Assembly: GCA_022419385.1 (NCBI GenBank)
Contig: JAJUBI010000002.1
Coordinates: forward strand, 4,278,001 to 4,342,000
Origin: Paraconiothyrium sp. Pb-2020
Lineage: Eukaryota > Ascomycota > Dothideomycetes > Pleosporales > Didymosphaeriaceae
Direction of reading: 5' to 3'
DNA length: 64,000 nucleotides
Part shown: one piece after another, positions 54,762 through 64,000 of the stretch
Numbering within the stretch: the stretch's first letter is position 1
How the letters are laid out: every line of letters begins with the position of its first letter
Made by a program: the position numbers and the translations under genes
The notes under the pieces: generated by a model
What the model saw: only the letters and a program-made list of their open reading frames with translations
The model's database searches: none
Told to the model about the DNA's origin: nothing

Positions 54762-56486
54762 TCATACCTTGCCCTTGCTGTAGGCCTTGCCCTGCGCGAA
54801 ATTCTTCCGGGCTTGAATGCCCTGCATCTTGGTAGCCAACTTCGGAAGGCGGGCGAGATTCTGGTCCCAGTCACGAATATCCTGTGCCTTCGCCTTCGAG
54901 TGCTGCATGGCCATGTTGTTGGCCAAACATTCGAAGATAGGCTCGTCATCAGTGTAGGCCAATTCTTCGATAAGAGCGACCAGTTCGTCGGTCGGGCCGT
55001 CGCGCACTTTCTGACAGTAGAGGCGGGTAAAGTGACCCATGTACATGCTGTGGATTCCCAGCACTCGGGCGCAGCGAACAAGCTCCAAATTGTGACGGTC
55101 GGAGGTTTCTGGCTTCAGAGACACGCTGTATACACGACTGCAATGGGTGTGCATGGTGATCCACTCCATTTGGATATTGAGTGCCTCTTTGGTCATGGAA
55201 CCGGCGTCGAACTTGATCGTTAGGGCACTGGGGTTGGCTGTCCAGTGGTTGAAAGCCTTCGAAGAAACCTGCATAAACATGTACTTCGGAAGAGAAGCTG
55301 CGGTTTCATTTCCCATGATTATCTGCACAGTTGGACCGTATCCGAAAGGCTCGCGTTCCTCCTTAGACATCCTTCGAATGTCTTTAGAGGTATCGATGTT
55401 TGGAGGTCCTTCATTAGCCCGGCGGGATCCGAACATAAATCGTCCTCCCTGGCCAGCCGTCGAATTCTTTTGGAATTTCGAAGGATCGATGCCGAGTTTA
55501 AGGATTCGAGCTGGCGGAGGCGGTGGTACTTTCTTGATGTTCTCCGCGGTCACGAATGGTGAGCGCTGCAAATCTCGCACTGGCGTGGGCGAGCCAAGCG
55601 CTGGGAAGTCAACAGGTGAGAGCGCCGGGAACTCCTCCTCCGATGAATTGACAGTCTCAGGCTTGACACGCGTCTTTGCTTCCACTTCAGCAGCGAGAGC
55701 GCCTGCTGTTGTATCCTCCGGAGCACGGATGTCTTCACGAGCTTCCGCCATGGGAATGGTACGAGACTCTTGCGGGGGTGTCGGAAGCGACTCTTCTTCT
55801 GCATCCTCTTCAACTTCAGTGAGCGAACTCGAGTCCGGCACACTGATAGTTTCCGCAATGTGTAATTCCAAGTCTTGGATGAGCACCATCTTTTTCTGCA
55901 GCTCTTCCTCGAGCGTCTTGATGCGTCGGACTTCTCCATCCAGTTGGCCAGTCAAATCCGTAATGCGTGTGTCTCGATCAATCACATTAGCCTCCAGCTG
56001 GCTCATGTGCCCTTCCTGTTCGTTGACTGCGCTAGTCAACTGCTCAATGTGGGCGTCCTTATCTTTCATGTCGCCTTCGAGATTCACAATGCGCTTGGCT
56101 TGATAGATGACGGTAGTTTCCAGCTCTTGGATGCGCTTCGCGTGCTGGAAATTGCGGCCGGCGCCATAGCCAGCGGCAGCGGCATCGGCTTGCGCCTCGT
56201 CTTCTTCAACCGAGTCGGCCCACGATGTTGCAGTACTGAGTGATAGGGGAGAGGCAGTCGCGGTCGATGTGAATGCGCTCGAAGAGTACTCGGGGCTCTT
56301 CGTGCCGCAATCCTTCTTCGCCTTGAAGACATGGCCACTACCGAACTGCTTTGACACGCTGGCTTCAGCCGGCGTGGGCTCGGTGGGCTTTGTCTCCTGG
56401 TCGGGGGACGGCGGCAGGACTCCACGCAACTGGCCTAGTTTGTGCGCGTTTTTGGCCCAGAAAGCGGCGGAGCTCGTCGAAGACAT
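54762..56486 (-). CDS. Coiled-coil protein with C-terminal BTB-like domain
   Basis: 574 residues from ATG 56486; the frame is open further upstream but a TATA box (56701-56709) and a probable 5'-UTR intron (about 56522-56607, GTAAAC to ACACAG) place the start here. Order: an N-terminal low-complexity segment (FWAKNAHKLGQLRGVLPPS), a coiled coil (residues about 115-215: KRIQELETTVIYQAKRIVNL onward), two FPAL motifs (EEEFPALSPVDFPALG, the kind often seen in RNA-associated proteins), a Pro run (PPPPPAR), then a folded domain (about 375-520) beginning FGYGPTVQIIMGNETAASLP. That domain has the hydrophobic pattern of a fungal BTB/POZ-like fold (FMQVSSKAFNHW, LELVRCARVLGIHSMYMGHF). The assignment is tentative, and the function unknown. 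Confidence 0.6.
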   Translation of the reverse strand: MSSTSSAAFWAKNAHKLGQLRGVLPPSPDQETKPTEPTPAEASVSKQFGSGHVFKAKKDCGTKSPEYSSSAFTSTATASPLSLSTATSWADSVEEDEAQADAAAAGYGAGRNFQHAKRIQELETTVIYQAKRIVNLEGDMKDKDAHIEQLTSAVNEQEGHMSQLEANVIDRDTRITDLTGQLDGEVRRIKTLEEELQKKMVLIQDLELHIAETISVPDSSSLTEVEEDAEEESLPTPPQESRTIPMAEAREDIRAPEDTTAGALAAEVEAKTRVKPETVNSSEEEFPALSPVDFPALGSPTPVRDLQRSPFVTAENIKKVPPPPPARILKLGIDPSKFQKNSTAGQGGRFMFGSRRANEGPPNIDTSKDIRRMSKEEREPFGYGPTVQIIMGNETAASLPKYMFMQVSSKAFNHWTANPSALTIKFDAGSMTKEALNIQMEWITMHTHCSRVYSVSLKPETSDRHNLELVRCARVLGIHSMYMGHFTRLYCQKVRDGPTDELVALIEELAYTDDEPIFECLANNMAMQHSKAKAQDIRDWDQNLARLPKLATKMQGIQARKNFAQGKAYSKGKV

Positions 56487-56700
56487 TCTGGGTACGGAGG
56501 TCTGGTTCGTTGAGATACCTGTGTAAGGAATGTGGAGGGGATTAGGTGAAGGGGAGTGTGTGCAGGAATGTGCGATGTGATGAGCGCGCAGGGTGATGTT
56601 TACCTCGAATGTTGTGCGCGATCGCGGCGTGGCACTCTGTCTCGGTCGCAGGTTACTACCGATTCGTGGCGGGAGGGAGGGTTTTGAAGGGGCGGGCCGG

Positions 56701-56709
56701 GTTATATAG
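56701..56709 (-). promoter_or_regulatory. TATA box of the coiled-coil/BTB-like gene
   Basis: The minus strand reads TCTATATAAC about 215 bp upstream of ATG 56486. The distance is explained by a 5' UTR holding an intron. Confidence 0.45.
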
Positions 56710-58446
56710 ACTTGCGCATAGCGAGAGAAGAGAGGTGCGGCCAGTGCGTGAAGTGCAAACGGCTCTGGCGGGCTCGCTTGGCAGTTGCGCGTGCGTGAAG
56801 CGAGAATTTCTAGACGTGAAAGGTGAAGTGAAGGAGACATGCCAGGCATGGACCAATCGGGTGCTCCGTGAGTCTGCAAAGGGAGGGAAGGCGCGACAGG
56901 GCAACCATGAAAGCACGTGGAGACAGGAATGCAGGTGCGAGTGGCGATGAAAAGATCAGTATATATAAATAAACTTGTTTGCGAGCCGCGGAATTCGTCC
57001 TGTTGCAAGGTGCGACGAGACAAGAATGCAGACTTGAATTGTGCTTACGCCAGCGTGTGGTCTTTAAATGGCCGTGAGAGACTTCGGGAGCAAACCTGTC
57101 AAGTGATAGTTATCACTGATCATGCTCGCTTACAGTATAGCCTCCGTCAATTGCCCTGTACTGGCCCAACATTGTTGCCAAACAAACAATCAACACGTGA
57201 CGAGGAGGAGACCTCGGGAAAGGACGGGAAACAGACATCAGGAGAGCTACGCGAAGGATCAGTCGCCATGTGAAGTCTTACAAAGCAGTGATTCGTCGTA
57301 AAACGTTCAGGCGCAGGTAACGAGATGCTCTGGGCTTGGATGAGATGAAGAGCGCTGGGATTGTTGTCGTACTGATAGCTGAGGACGGGATTTCGGCAAT
57401 ACTTTCCTCCGATGCGCCGACGCACCTACCGCTCCACGCGACGCGCAGCCTCTCACCTCCAACCACCTTTCTATTACCAGTCGTCATGACTACTCGTCTG
57501 TGCATAGCTCGAGATGCTACTATCCTGGTGCGGGCCCGTCGTTGCATCGCGACCGGATGGACGTGTTCGATCAATCTTTCATCGATTACGCACACTATCA
57601 CCCTACTAGCTCAGTCTAGCAGCAATAACTCGAGCATTCCCAACCAAATTTCATCGTCGTTGCGATATGCTTTTCATTTTCACAAAGTACGGAGTGTTCT
57701 AGGGGTGCGGGGGCCGTCGCTGTTGTAGCTCCGCGCCGGCTTGCACCTGCCCTGCTAAATGCAACACCGCCTATGCTAGGTGCGACGTGTGGAGGCTCAA
57801 TTCGACGTATGGATTGGCCATATCTCGAGGACGTGGTCCAATGCCTGGTTCAAATGTCTCCGCCCATGTCTTTGTGCAGGCAAACCGTACTCTTCTAGCA
57901 TTACTCCCTAGAGTCGGTTCCGCAAACATCAGCATAGGAGTTGTGCCAGTGTATCGTATGGCTTCATTATGCGTATGATTCAGGGAGAAGCGAACAAAAG
58001 TCTTCGTGCGCTTCAACGATGCGTACGCGAGTTCTTCGCTCGATGAGGCTCAGACAGTGACCGTTCTTTCTGGCGATTACAGGCGCACTCCAAGCACCTG
58101 CCTCCTTCAGGGACACATCGGCAGCCGCCTTCGAAGCTCGCAAAACAATCAATCTTGCGTCTGTGCTGCTCTCGTCCCTCTCCTTTCAGCTAACCACACG
58201 ACCACCTGCAGTGACCACCACACACATCCTCCACCGCTAGGTATGCTGACCACTCACCATGCTCATTTCGATGCTGACCTTTGCAGCGTCCAAAGCGGTT
58301 GTCTTGGTCGAATATATCTTCTGCTTCCCTACCCTGTCACGCTTCTGTTGCCGACCGCTCGGAGCCGTTCCGACGGAGGTATGATGACTTTGACGGTCTA
58401 CTTCTTCAAGGTGCACACGCTGACGTTGTCCAGATCGAATACGGCC
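56710..58446. other. Intergenic, about 1.7 kb, divergent promoter region
   Basis: Between the coiled-coil/BTB-like gene (minus) and the cysteine-repeat gene (plus). ORFs at 57147-57728 on both strands show no domain. The reading frame of the cysteine-repeat gene is open back to 58006 but its upstream residues are not protein-like. Confidence 0.4.
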
Positions 58447-61176
58447 ATGCTCTTCGCAGCTCTCGCTATTGCCGGTTTCGGCGTGCTACCCATTCACGCA
58501 TCGGAGAAGTCCGTGTGGGGTACCGACACCTCTTGGCTTAAATCTTGTGGCCCTCAGCTAGACTCTCACAAGAAATGTGCCCCAAACACCATTACAGGTG
58601 TTCCTATCTACTGGCACTGCAACGGTGAAGAAGGTATCTGGGAACCGACCGACGAGAGCTGTAAACTCGACTATGGCGAGGACGAGGAAGCTCCCACTAC
58701 CGATGGTGACTGGCACATCGGCTGCGATGATGCCGACCACTGCGGCTACTACAAAGATCATCCGAACAAACGCTCCATCAAGTCCAAATCCGACGCCGCG
58801 ACCGGATCCACCCGCGCAGGCTCGTCCCCTCAAAAGTCTCCAGACTGGGTGAACATACCGGACCGTAAAGGTATCCACACGCGCTGCAGCCTCAGCAGCT
58901 TCGATCTAGTTGAAAGGTTCAATGGCAAGCGATGGGTTCATCACTACAAGTGTCCCCCCGGCACCTCTTGCTCCGATATCCTTGGCAGCGGTGCCTGCAG
59001 GGCGGGCGAGTACGAGTTCACCATTCCTGGTCGAAGCTACCTTTGGGTCTTTCACTGTCCGGATGCTTACAGGGACCCAAACACTTGTCGGTTCTCTGAT
59101 TCGGTGCATGGATTGGATTCTCCAAAGCCACTAGAGCCATACTTGAACGGCACTACACGCTGCAGCCCGAACGGACGAGCTGTTCAGTACCTCGACGGCA
59201 AGAAGTGGAAGGATATCTACGCATGCACGGCGGACGCAGCCTGCATTGAACACCGAGGCCGGGGCGGCTGCGAGCCCGTTAAGTCCTTAGTCTATTCGCT
59301 GATGTCCCGTAAGTCCTTCTGCATTTGAGTGTATGTAAAATATTGACCGTAAAGGATCGCTTCGCGATAAACCCCAACTTCCTACCGTCGAAGCCATACA
59401 GTGGCCGGCTCTACAGCGTGATGAAGAGGGTCAACTACCGACCCGGTGCAACCCCGAAAACAGGCGCCAAGTTCAGTACTTCAACGAGTATTATCATGAG
59501 TGGACCGACTTCCATACATGCGAGTACGCGGGCGGCTGCCGCAACTGGAGAGGTAAAGCGTACTGCTACGATCAAAATCAGACTGTGGTTCCCTCCGTGG
59601 AACTTGCTGATGGTCTAAACGGAGGCCCGCCGCAACCGGTCGTGCAGGTTGAACAGGCCGAGGATAGCGAGCTACCGCAGATTCGACAGAATGTTGTTTT
59701 GGCTCAAGGCTCCGTACAAACCCGATGCGAACCCCTCGACGAGACTCAAAGATTCGTTCAGTACCTCCATCCGTCGGCGCAACAGTGGCTCCGCTTCTAC
59801 CAGTGCAGTGGTCCCTGCTTCCAGTTCCCGGAATATGCAGCTTGCGAAGAATACCGCGACAAGTATGTGATCCCGATTCCACCCACGCAGAGCTTCCCAA
59901 AGCGAGCCGCTCGACGGAATCTGGATGCACCCCCAGATTCTTGTTTTGACGACGATGGTGATGAAGCGTGCCGCCTTCAAGACAACACATACGACTTGCC
60001 CTCGGCCAACTACAGCTCGGACAAACAACGGAAGGCCGTTCTTCCAATACTGTTCAGGACAAGTTGCACTAAATCCAACGCGAGCGAAGTTCTTCAATTC
60101 AAGGATGGGTCTTGGAAGGCCCGCGAAGTATGCCTCCCGCCATACGAATGCAACGACTTCTCTGTTGGTAAGGTAGACATGGCACTTTGTGCGCACCCTA
60201 ACCCTAACACACGATCCGGGAAGGTGTGGCTTCCCTGGCCAGCACTGAGTCGCAGCACGAATCAAGGACGAGTCACACGCTGCAAGGATCAGAAGACGCT
60301 CGAACAATTCAAGGACAATGTCTGGGTTCCATATAGGAGGTGATTCATGACATTGCAGTGGGTACCCACGTACGTGTGTTGACAATGACCAGGTGCCGTG
60401 GTATCTTTCAATGCGAGAACGTGGAGGGCGGACTGAATGGAGGCTGCGCAGCACCCGGTCTCTACGATGTCTTGCTCAAATCCGGGCTTGATACTAGCGT
60501 GGCCGACGCCGACCGAAACAGTCGCCCTCGCCTTCCTAAGCGCGACATGGGCGATGACAGTTTATTGAGAAATAGCGAGAGGCTAACGGAGCAAGGCAAG
60601 GTGAGAGGTTATGGCCTACATTCCACAGGTCTTGCTGCCTGTATTTACTCGCTGATGCTTATTTAGATCCTCATCGATGAGGGTGAGTACCTTACAGCAC
60701 AGAGTGACCTTGTTCTCGAGGCATTCTTCGGCCCTCGAGACTCAGCTACCTCTTTCGAAGGTTTCGCTGCGATGGAAGATATCGCGGCAGACAGTTCCAC
60801 CGAAATCCCTCCGGACACGAAGAAGCCCACGGATACTAGCGCGCCAGACCCTTTGCTCATACCTACCGTGACATCACGCGCAAACCGTTGTCGCGATACC
60901 AGCGGCCTGATAGACGATAGCATCGACATGCGGAAGCAGGGCGCTCTCCTCATCAAGGAAGGCAGCAAGCTTATGACCCAAGGCAGGAATCTTTTAAAGA
61001 TAGTTTTCGGTGCTCAGACGGACGAATATATCAGGAACATCACTGGACGTGGCATGGATGTCGTAACTGGCTATTCGATCAGTGTTGATTTGCCGGCTGT
61101 GCCGAACTTGCAGGACGTCGACGATATTTACGACGTTGAAGCTCGCCACAAGGATACTGATTCAGACACTGAATGA
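58447..61176 (+). CDS. Large secreted cysteine-rich repeat protein, family not recognised
   Basis: Exons 58447..59308, 59355..60339, 60393..60600 and 60667..61176 join in frame to 854 residues. A signal peptide (MLFAALAIAGFGVLPIHAS) is followed by a degenerate cysteine region (C34, C44, C58, C72, C93, C99). Six copies follow of a module C-x(19-25)-C-x(3-5)-C-x(8-12)-C, each with a hydrophobic-Gln/Glu-x-Phe/Leu core and a Trp 4-6 residues before its second cysteine. The last copy is split by intron 2 (WVPYRR|CRGIFQC). The C-terminal 165 residues have one cysteine (NRCRDTSG) and helical amphipathic sequence (IDMRKQGALLIKEGSKLM), with no membrane anchor. Lys-Arg pairs lie between modules. The introns are 46, 53 and 66 bp. 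An upstream in-frame ATG (58381) would weaken the signal peptide and is not used. An extracellular structural or binding role is inferred. Confidence 0.75.
58885..60447 (+). repeat. Six copies of a four-cysteine module
   Basis: Copy spans, from first to last cysteine: 58885-58998, 59161-59271, 59447-59566, 59726-59845, 60065-60190 and 60281-60447 (the last with an intron). Cysteine spacings are 21/5/8, 20/5/8, 23/5/8, 25/3/8, 21/5/12 and 19/5/10. The conserved core is, for example, LVERF, AVQYL, QVQYF, FVQYL, EVLQF and TLEQF, then a Trp. Copies 2-4 share TRC at the first cysteine. Confidence 0.8.
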
Positions 61177-61429
61177 TGAGCTTCAACATAAACTGTGTTG
61201 TTGAAAGAATGAGGAGGTGTTCAATGGTATGATTCTCAGTCTGCGCTACATGTCTTTTTCTTTTGGTTGGGAAGGTCTCTTGTTGTGTTGTTAAGGTGGA
61301 TAGTACGCATTGTATTGTTTAGCGATTATAGCGTTATTGTACTGTGTTCCCGTGCTTCATCTTCAGTTGCCTGCGATGTGGACGCCTTGAGGCATCCGGA
61401 TACTTTCTTGACTGCATGCTAGTAAGTCC
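61177..61429. other. Convergent spacer
   Basis: About 250 bp between the stops of the cysteine-repeat gene and the archaemetzincin gene. T-rich, suitable for terminators. No gene seen. Confidence 0.45.
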
Positions 61430-62872
61430 TCACCGTCTGTTTAATGCATCTGTAGTCTCCACAACGTTTCCTAACCAGCCGTCAAAACCCGCCCATAGCG
61501 TCGTTTTCTTCCTGTCCCCATTCTCACAAAAAGCTTTCAGTGCACTATAGCGGTCGACAACCCAGCGCTGTCTGTCGTCTTCCGTACCTCCTTGTAGTTC
61601 TACGACTATCGTATGAGATATTTTTGCGTCGCAGACAGGACACAAGTACGGTGGCTGGCGGGTGTCTTCCAGAAGAGAGGAGGTCGATTGCATTATACAT
61701 GCAAAGTAGAAACAGTGTGCAAGACAGAGGCAGTGCCCGAGTTCATGCGACACTGTGCGGAGCAGTCGAGATGACCACAACGCTTCAAGATCGGCCCTTG
61801 AATGTGATATTCTCAGCTTTGACACGGCATGCACGGCCGCACGCAGCGGTCCGCTCTTGCTGAGACGGGCCTCGGTGGCTGTTGGTGGCTTTGCTTCCAT
61901 CTCTTCTACAGCGCAGAGCGAGTCGATGTAGGCTTTACAGTGAGACGTCGGCCAGGCATGGTCCTGCGTTATACCAGCGTAGGAATCGAGCAGCGGATTA
62001 TATCGCGCGCTTTGCACAACACTGACGCGACTCCCACCATACGCGCGCCCGGCGCAAAAGTCGTCCTCCGGTGACTCGTAGATGTCGTGGTCAACCAACA
62101 GCACCATGGCGAATGCGTCGCTCGGCAACATCGCGATCGCCGCATCCAGAATGTCGTTGAGATTCAACTGCGCGGTGAAGGCGCCGTCCGGTGCGGGCCT
62201 GGCGCGCACGCGCGTTGCGAGTTCGCCGTAGGAGAGCGCGACGTACTTCGGTACGCCGTTCACGGTTTGTACCGGTCGGCTCTTGGTTGCATTTGCCTCC
62301 CAGGGTACCCAGCACAAGTCGATGGGGAGGGGTTTTACGTCCAGGCCGTGGTAGAAAGCGCGAAGGTACGCGATCGTTTCGTCGACACTCGGGCTTTGCA
62401 GTGAGTTAGGCGCTGCAGACTTCGCACGTTCCTCTGTCCGCTGTTTCTTGCTGGGTGGCTCCCCAGGATCGAGGTTCGGCGTCGTCCAATTTTTCATGAA
62501 GGCCAATTTTCCATCGATCCTCGGCGGCGCACCTACGTACAACGTTTTTCTCTTGGATGTCACCTTATTTCTGTACCCCTCGTGCAGCCAACTCCGGAAC
62601 GACTGCGCTGGCTCATCGCCGTCAGGGTCGTAGTTCAAAGCATCGTGAGGGAGGACTAGGGGGCCGGGATATGTTTGGCTTTCCTTCTGGGCTTGTTTGT
62701 CTAAAGAGGCGTTGGTGGAAGATTTGTTCCTGGCTGCTGGAGGCGCGCGGCCGGATATCGTAGTTGCTGCTATCCGGCTTCGTGGGTCTAGACGCTCGAA
62801 GCCGGCTAGTTCAGCGAAAGGGGAGGGCTCGAAGAGGAGGGTGGTGTGGGGACAGGGTGTGGGCTTGGCCAT
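61430..62872 (-). CDS. Archaemetzincin-type zinc metallopeptidase (M54)
   Basis: An intronless gene of 480 residues. The catalytic site is HELGH at 376-380 followed by CLCLAHC (third His386), with CFYFACIM after it and a C-x2-C pair (YLCPVC, C411/C414). This is the archaemetzincin pattern HExxHxxxxxHCx4CxM...CxxC, with a second zinc held by the cysteines. The core also shows IDLCWVPWEA and VLLVDHDIYESPEDDFCAGRAYGG. Residues 1-160 are an extension rich in Pro/Lys/Ser/Glu, longer than in human AMZ proteins. No signal peptide is visible, so it is probably cytosolic or nuclear. The substrate is unknown for the whole family. It faces the cysteine-repeat gene tail to tail. Confidence 0.9.
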   Translation of the reverse strand: MAKPTPCPHTTLLFEPSPFAELAGFERLDPRSRIAATTISGRAPPAARNKSSTNASLDKQAQKESQTYPGPLVLPHDALNYDPDGDEPAQSFRSWLHEGYRNKVTSKRKTLYVGAPPRIDGKLAFMKNWTTPNLDPGEPPSKKQRTEERAKSAAPNSLQSPSVDETIAYLRAFYHGLDVKPLPIDLCWVPWEANATKSRPVQTVNGVPKYVALSYGELATRVRARPAPDGAFTAQLNLNDILDAAIAMLPSDAFAMVLLVDHDIYESPEDDFCAGRAYGGSRVSVVQSARYNPLLDSYAGITQDHAWPTSHCKAYIDSLCAVEEMEAKPPTATEARLSKSGPLRAAVHAVSKLRISHSRADLEALWSSRLLRTVSHELGHCLCLAHCFYFACIMQSTSSLLEDTRQPPYLCPVCDAKISHTIVVELQGGTEDDRQRWVVDRYSALKAFCENGDRKKTTLWAGFDGWLGNVVETTDALNRR

Positions 62873-63956
62873 GGTATGAGCAGGGCCGTAGACGATGTTT
62901 AATATCGAAAGTGATGAGTGAGTTACTAGGTATAGATAGTCCGCCAGCGTGGTGTAAGTGTTTTCGTGGAAGTGTGAGCCGACACGATCCTATCCTACTT
63001 TCTAGAACTCCGCTAGATTACACACCTGGGCGATGTTCGGCCAAACAGATTGGATATCAGGATGTTTATCTACGAAAAGTAGAACGAGGCGTAGTTGCTG
63101 CCTTACAAGCCCCTGCTCCGCCCCATGCGCTAGGCTCTCTGAGGGATGAGACGCCTGATTGGCTCATGACTCGCAAAACATTGCGTGCTAAATCGAACCT
63201 TCCATCTGTCTCGCGCAACGTGATAGCGGGTTCACCGACTGAGTGAGCGCCGAAATGGCTTCGCCGGCGTTGCTTCCGTATGAGCCAAAGGTAATGATGA
63301 TTGAGTGCCTCGCCGCGCTGCGACTCCCAGCTACTCTGCTTCAGCTCATTCAAGAAGCCCAATATGTTCCTAGCTCCCTTATGCTGCAAATTTACTCTAT
63401 CCTGCCCGAGTATAGAAGGGACACTTGCTGATCTTTTCATCCTCAGCACAGCTGTCATGCGCAACGATGGAAAAAGTGCGGGGTCGGTAAACCTTCTGTA
63501 GGAGAGTCATTATGCAAACCTGCTTCGCTGACAGGAATACGTGGATTCCTTCTCGATTGACTATCTCCAGCATACGTTTTGGCCTGGGCGATTTGGTAAG
63601 AAGACCACAAATATTAAGATGCCTTCATAGCTCTGGTATAGGGAACAGGATAAGGTTAGCTGTGGTGCTGCACTTATGAGGTACTTTAGCAATTTAAAAC
63701 ATCTATAAAAGAGCTTGTACAGGATAGCTCTGGAGGGACATTGCCATTAACCTGCAGAATAAAAGCCTAATACTGATTGTTACTCAAAACTATCGCTGAT
63801 CATAAGTCCGATGACCGGGACCAGAAGCACGAATGTTCCCTCAATTCCTGACAAATGAAAGAAAGATTCTAAGAGTCTTCACGACTTACCGGGGGGACGT
63901 ATCTTGAAGCCCTAACAGTAAATATACCATCGCGGTGATTCCAAGGACCCTGGCAC
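62873..63956. other. Intergenic, about 1.1 kb
   Basis: Promoter of the archaemetzincin gene. ORFs at 63066-63464 (minus) and 63243-63501 (plus) overlap and show no domain. A TATAAAAG word at about 63703 has no gene start I can connect to it. Confidence 0.4.
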
Positions 63957-64000
63957 CTACTCGTCCTCTTCCGACAAGAGGTCGAAGAGGTTGGTTGTCT
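63957..64000 (-). CDS. Possible 3' end of a gene entering from the right edge
   Basis: On the minus strand the last bases read in one frame TTNLFDLLSEEDE and then a TAG stop (63959-63957). The acidic, leucine-rich ending looks like a protein C-terminus, but only 13 codons are in the window, so this is a guess to be checked against the next sequence. Confidence 0.2.
   Translation of the reverse strand, partial: TTNLFDLLSEEDE

Noticed and set aside
60195..60212. CCCTAACCCTAACA, which looks like a telomere repeat
   Set aside because: Only two units, inside the coding frame of the cysteine-repeat gene (His-Pro-Asn-Pro-Asn-Thr); chance codon usage explains it.

Overview
The window looks like nuclear DNA of a filamentous ascomycete (Pezizomycotina, most likely Dothideomycetes). 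The evidence is short introns of about 45-80 bases with GT..AG ends and CTRAY branch points, compact genes on both strands, and characteristic families: a Zn(II)2Cys6 transcription factor, a HET-domain protein, F-box/ankyrin proteins, a DOMON/cytochrome b561 protein and hydrophobin-like secreted proteins. I saw no tRNA, rRNA, CRISPR array, plasmid or intact transposon. All exon structures below were derived by hand from splice signals, frame and family motifs.

Layout. 1-2.4 kb: 3' part of a PAS-domain protein kinase. 2.4-5.9 kb: gene-poor, with a decayed tandem duplication. 5.9-9.1 kb: DOMON/b561 protein and the microtubule plus-end protein EB1. 9.4-10.7 kb: two paralogous hydrophobin-like secreted proteins on the minus strand, the second with a frameshift and without two cysteines. 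11.9-13.4 kb: alpha/beta hydrolase. 14.4-15.1 kb: a doubtful charged ORF broken at an A9 run, then a 97-bp tandem duplication. 16-17.8 kb: J-domain protein. 19.6-20.8 kb: metallophosphoesterase. 22.4-24.4 kb: frameshifted F-box-like gene and an acetoacetate-decarboxylase-like protein. 25.6-30.2 kb: Ulp1-type peptidase and Zn2Cys6 regulator. 31.5-35.7 kb: F-box/ankyrin protein and HET protein. 36-39 kb: a MITE-like inverted repeat and a lactonase-type beta-propeller protein. 39.3-46 kb: membrane-anchored coiled-coil protein, small secreted protein and Sec39. 47-50.8 kb: two tandem F-box/ankyrin genes related to the one at 31.5 kb. 51-56.5 kb: lipase-like hydrolase and a coiled-coil/BTB-like protein. 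58.4-62.9 kb: a large secreted cysteine-repeat protein facing an archaemetzincin.

The genes do not form one pathway. Core cell-biology genes (EB1, Sec39, PAS kinase, J protein, SUMO-type protease) are interspersed with fast-evolving accessory genes (hydrophobin-like, F-box/ankyrin, HET, small secreted and cysteine-repeat proteins).

The most unusual item is the 854-residue secreted protein at 58.4-61.2 kb. It carries six copies of a four-cysteine module that I do not recognise. Next are the hydrophobin-like pair, in which one copy lacks exactly the cysteines expected to pair as C3-C4, and the F-box/ankyrin gene at 31.5 kb, in which a family intron appears to have become coding sequence after loss of its acceptor.
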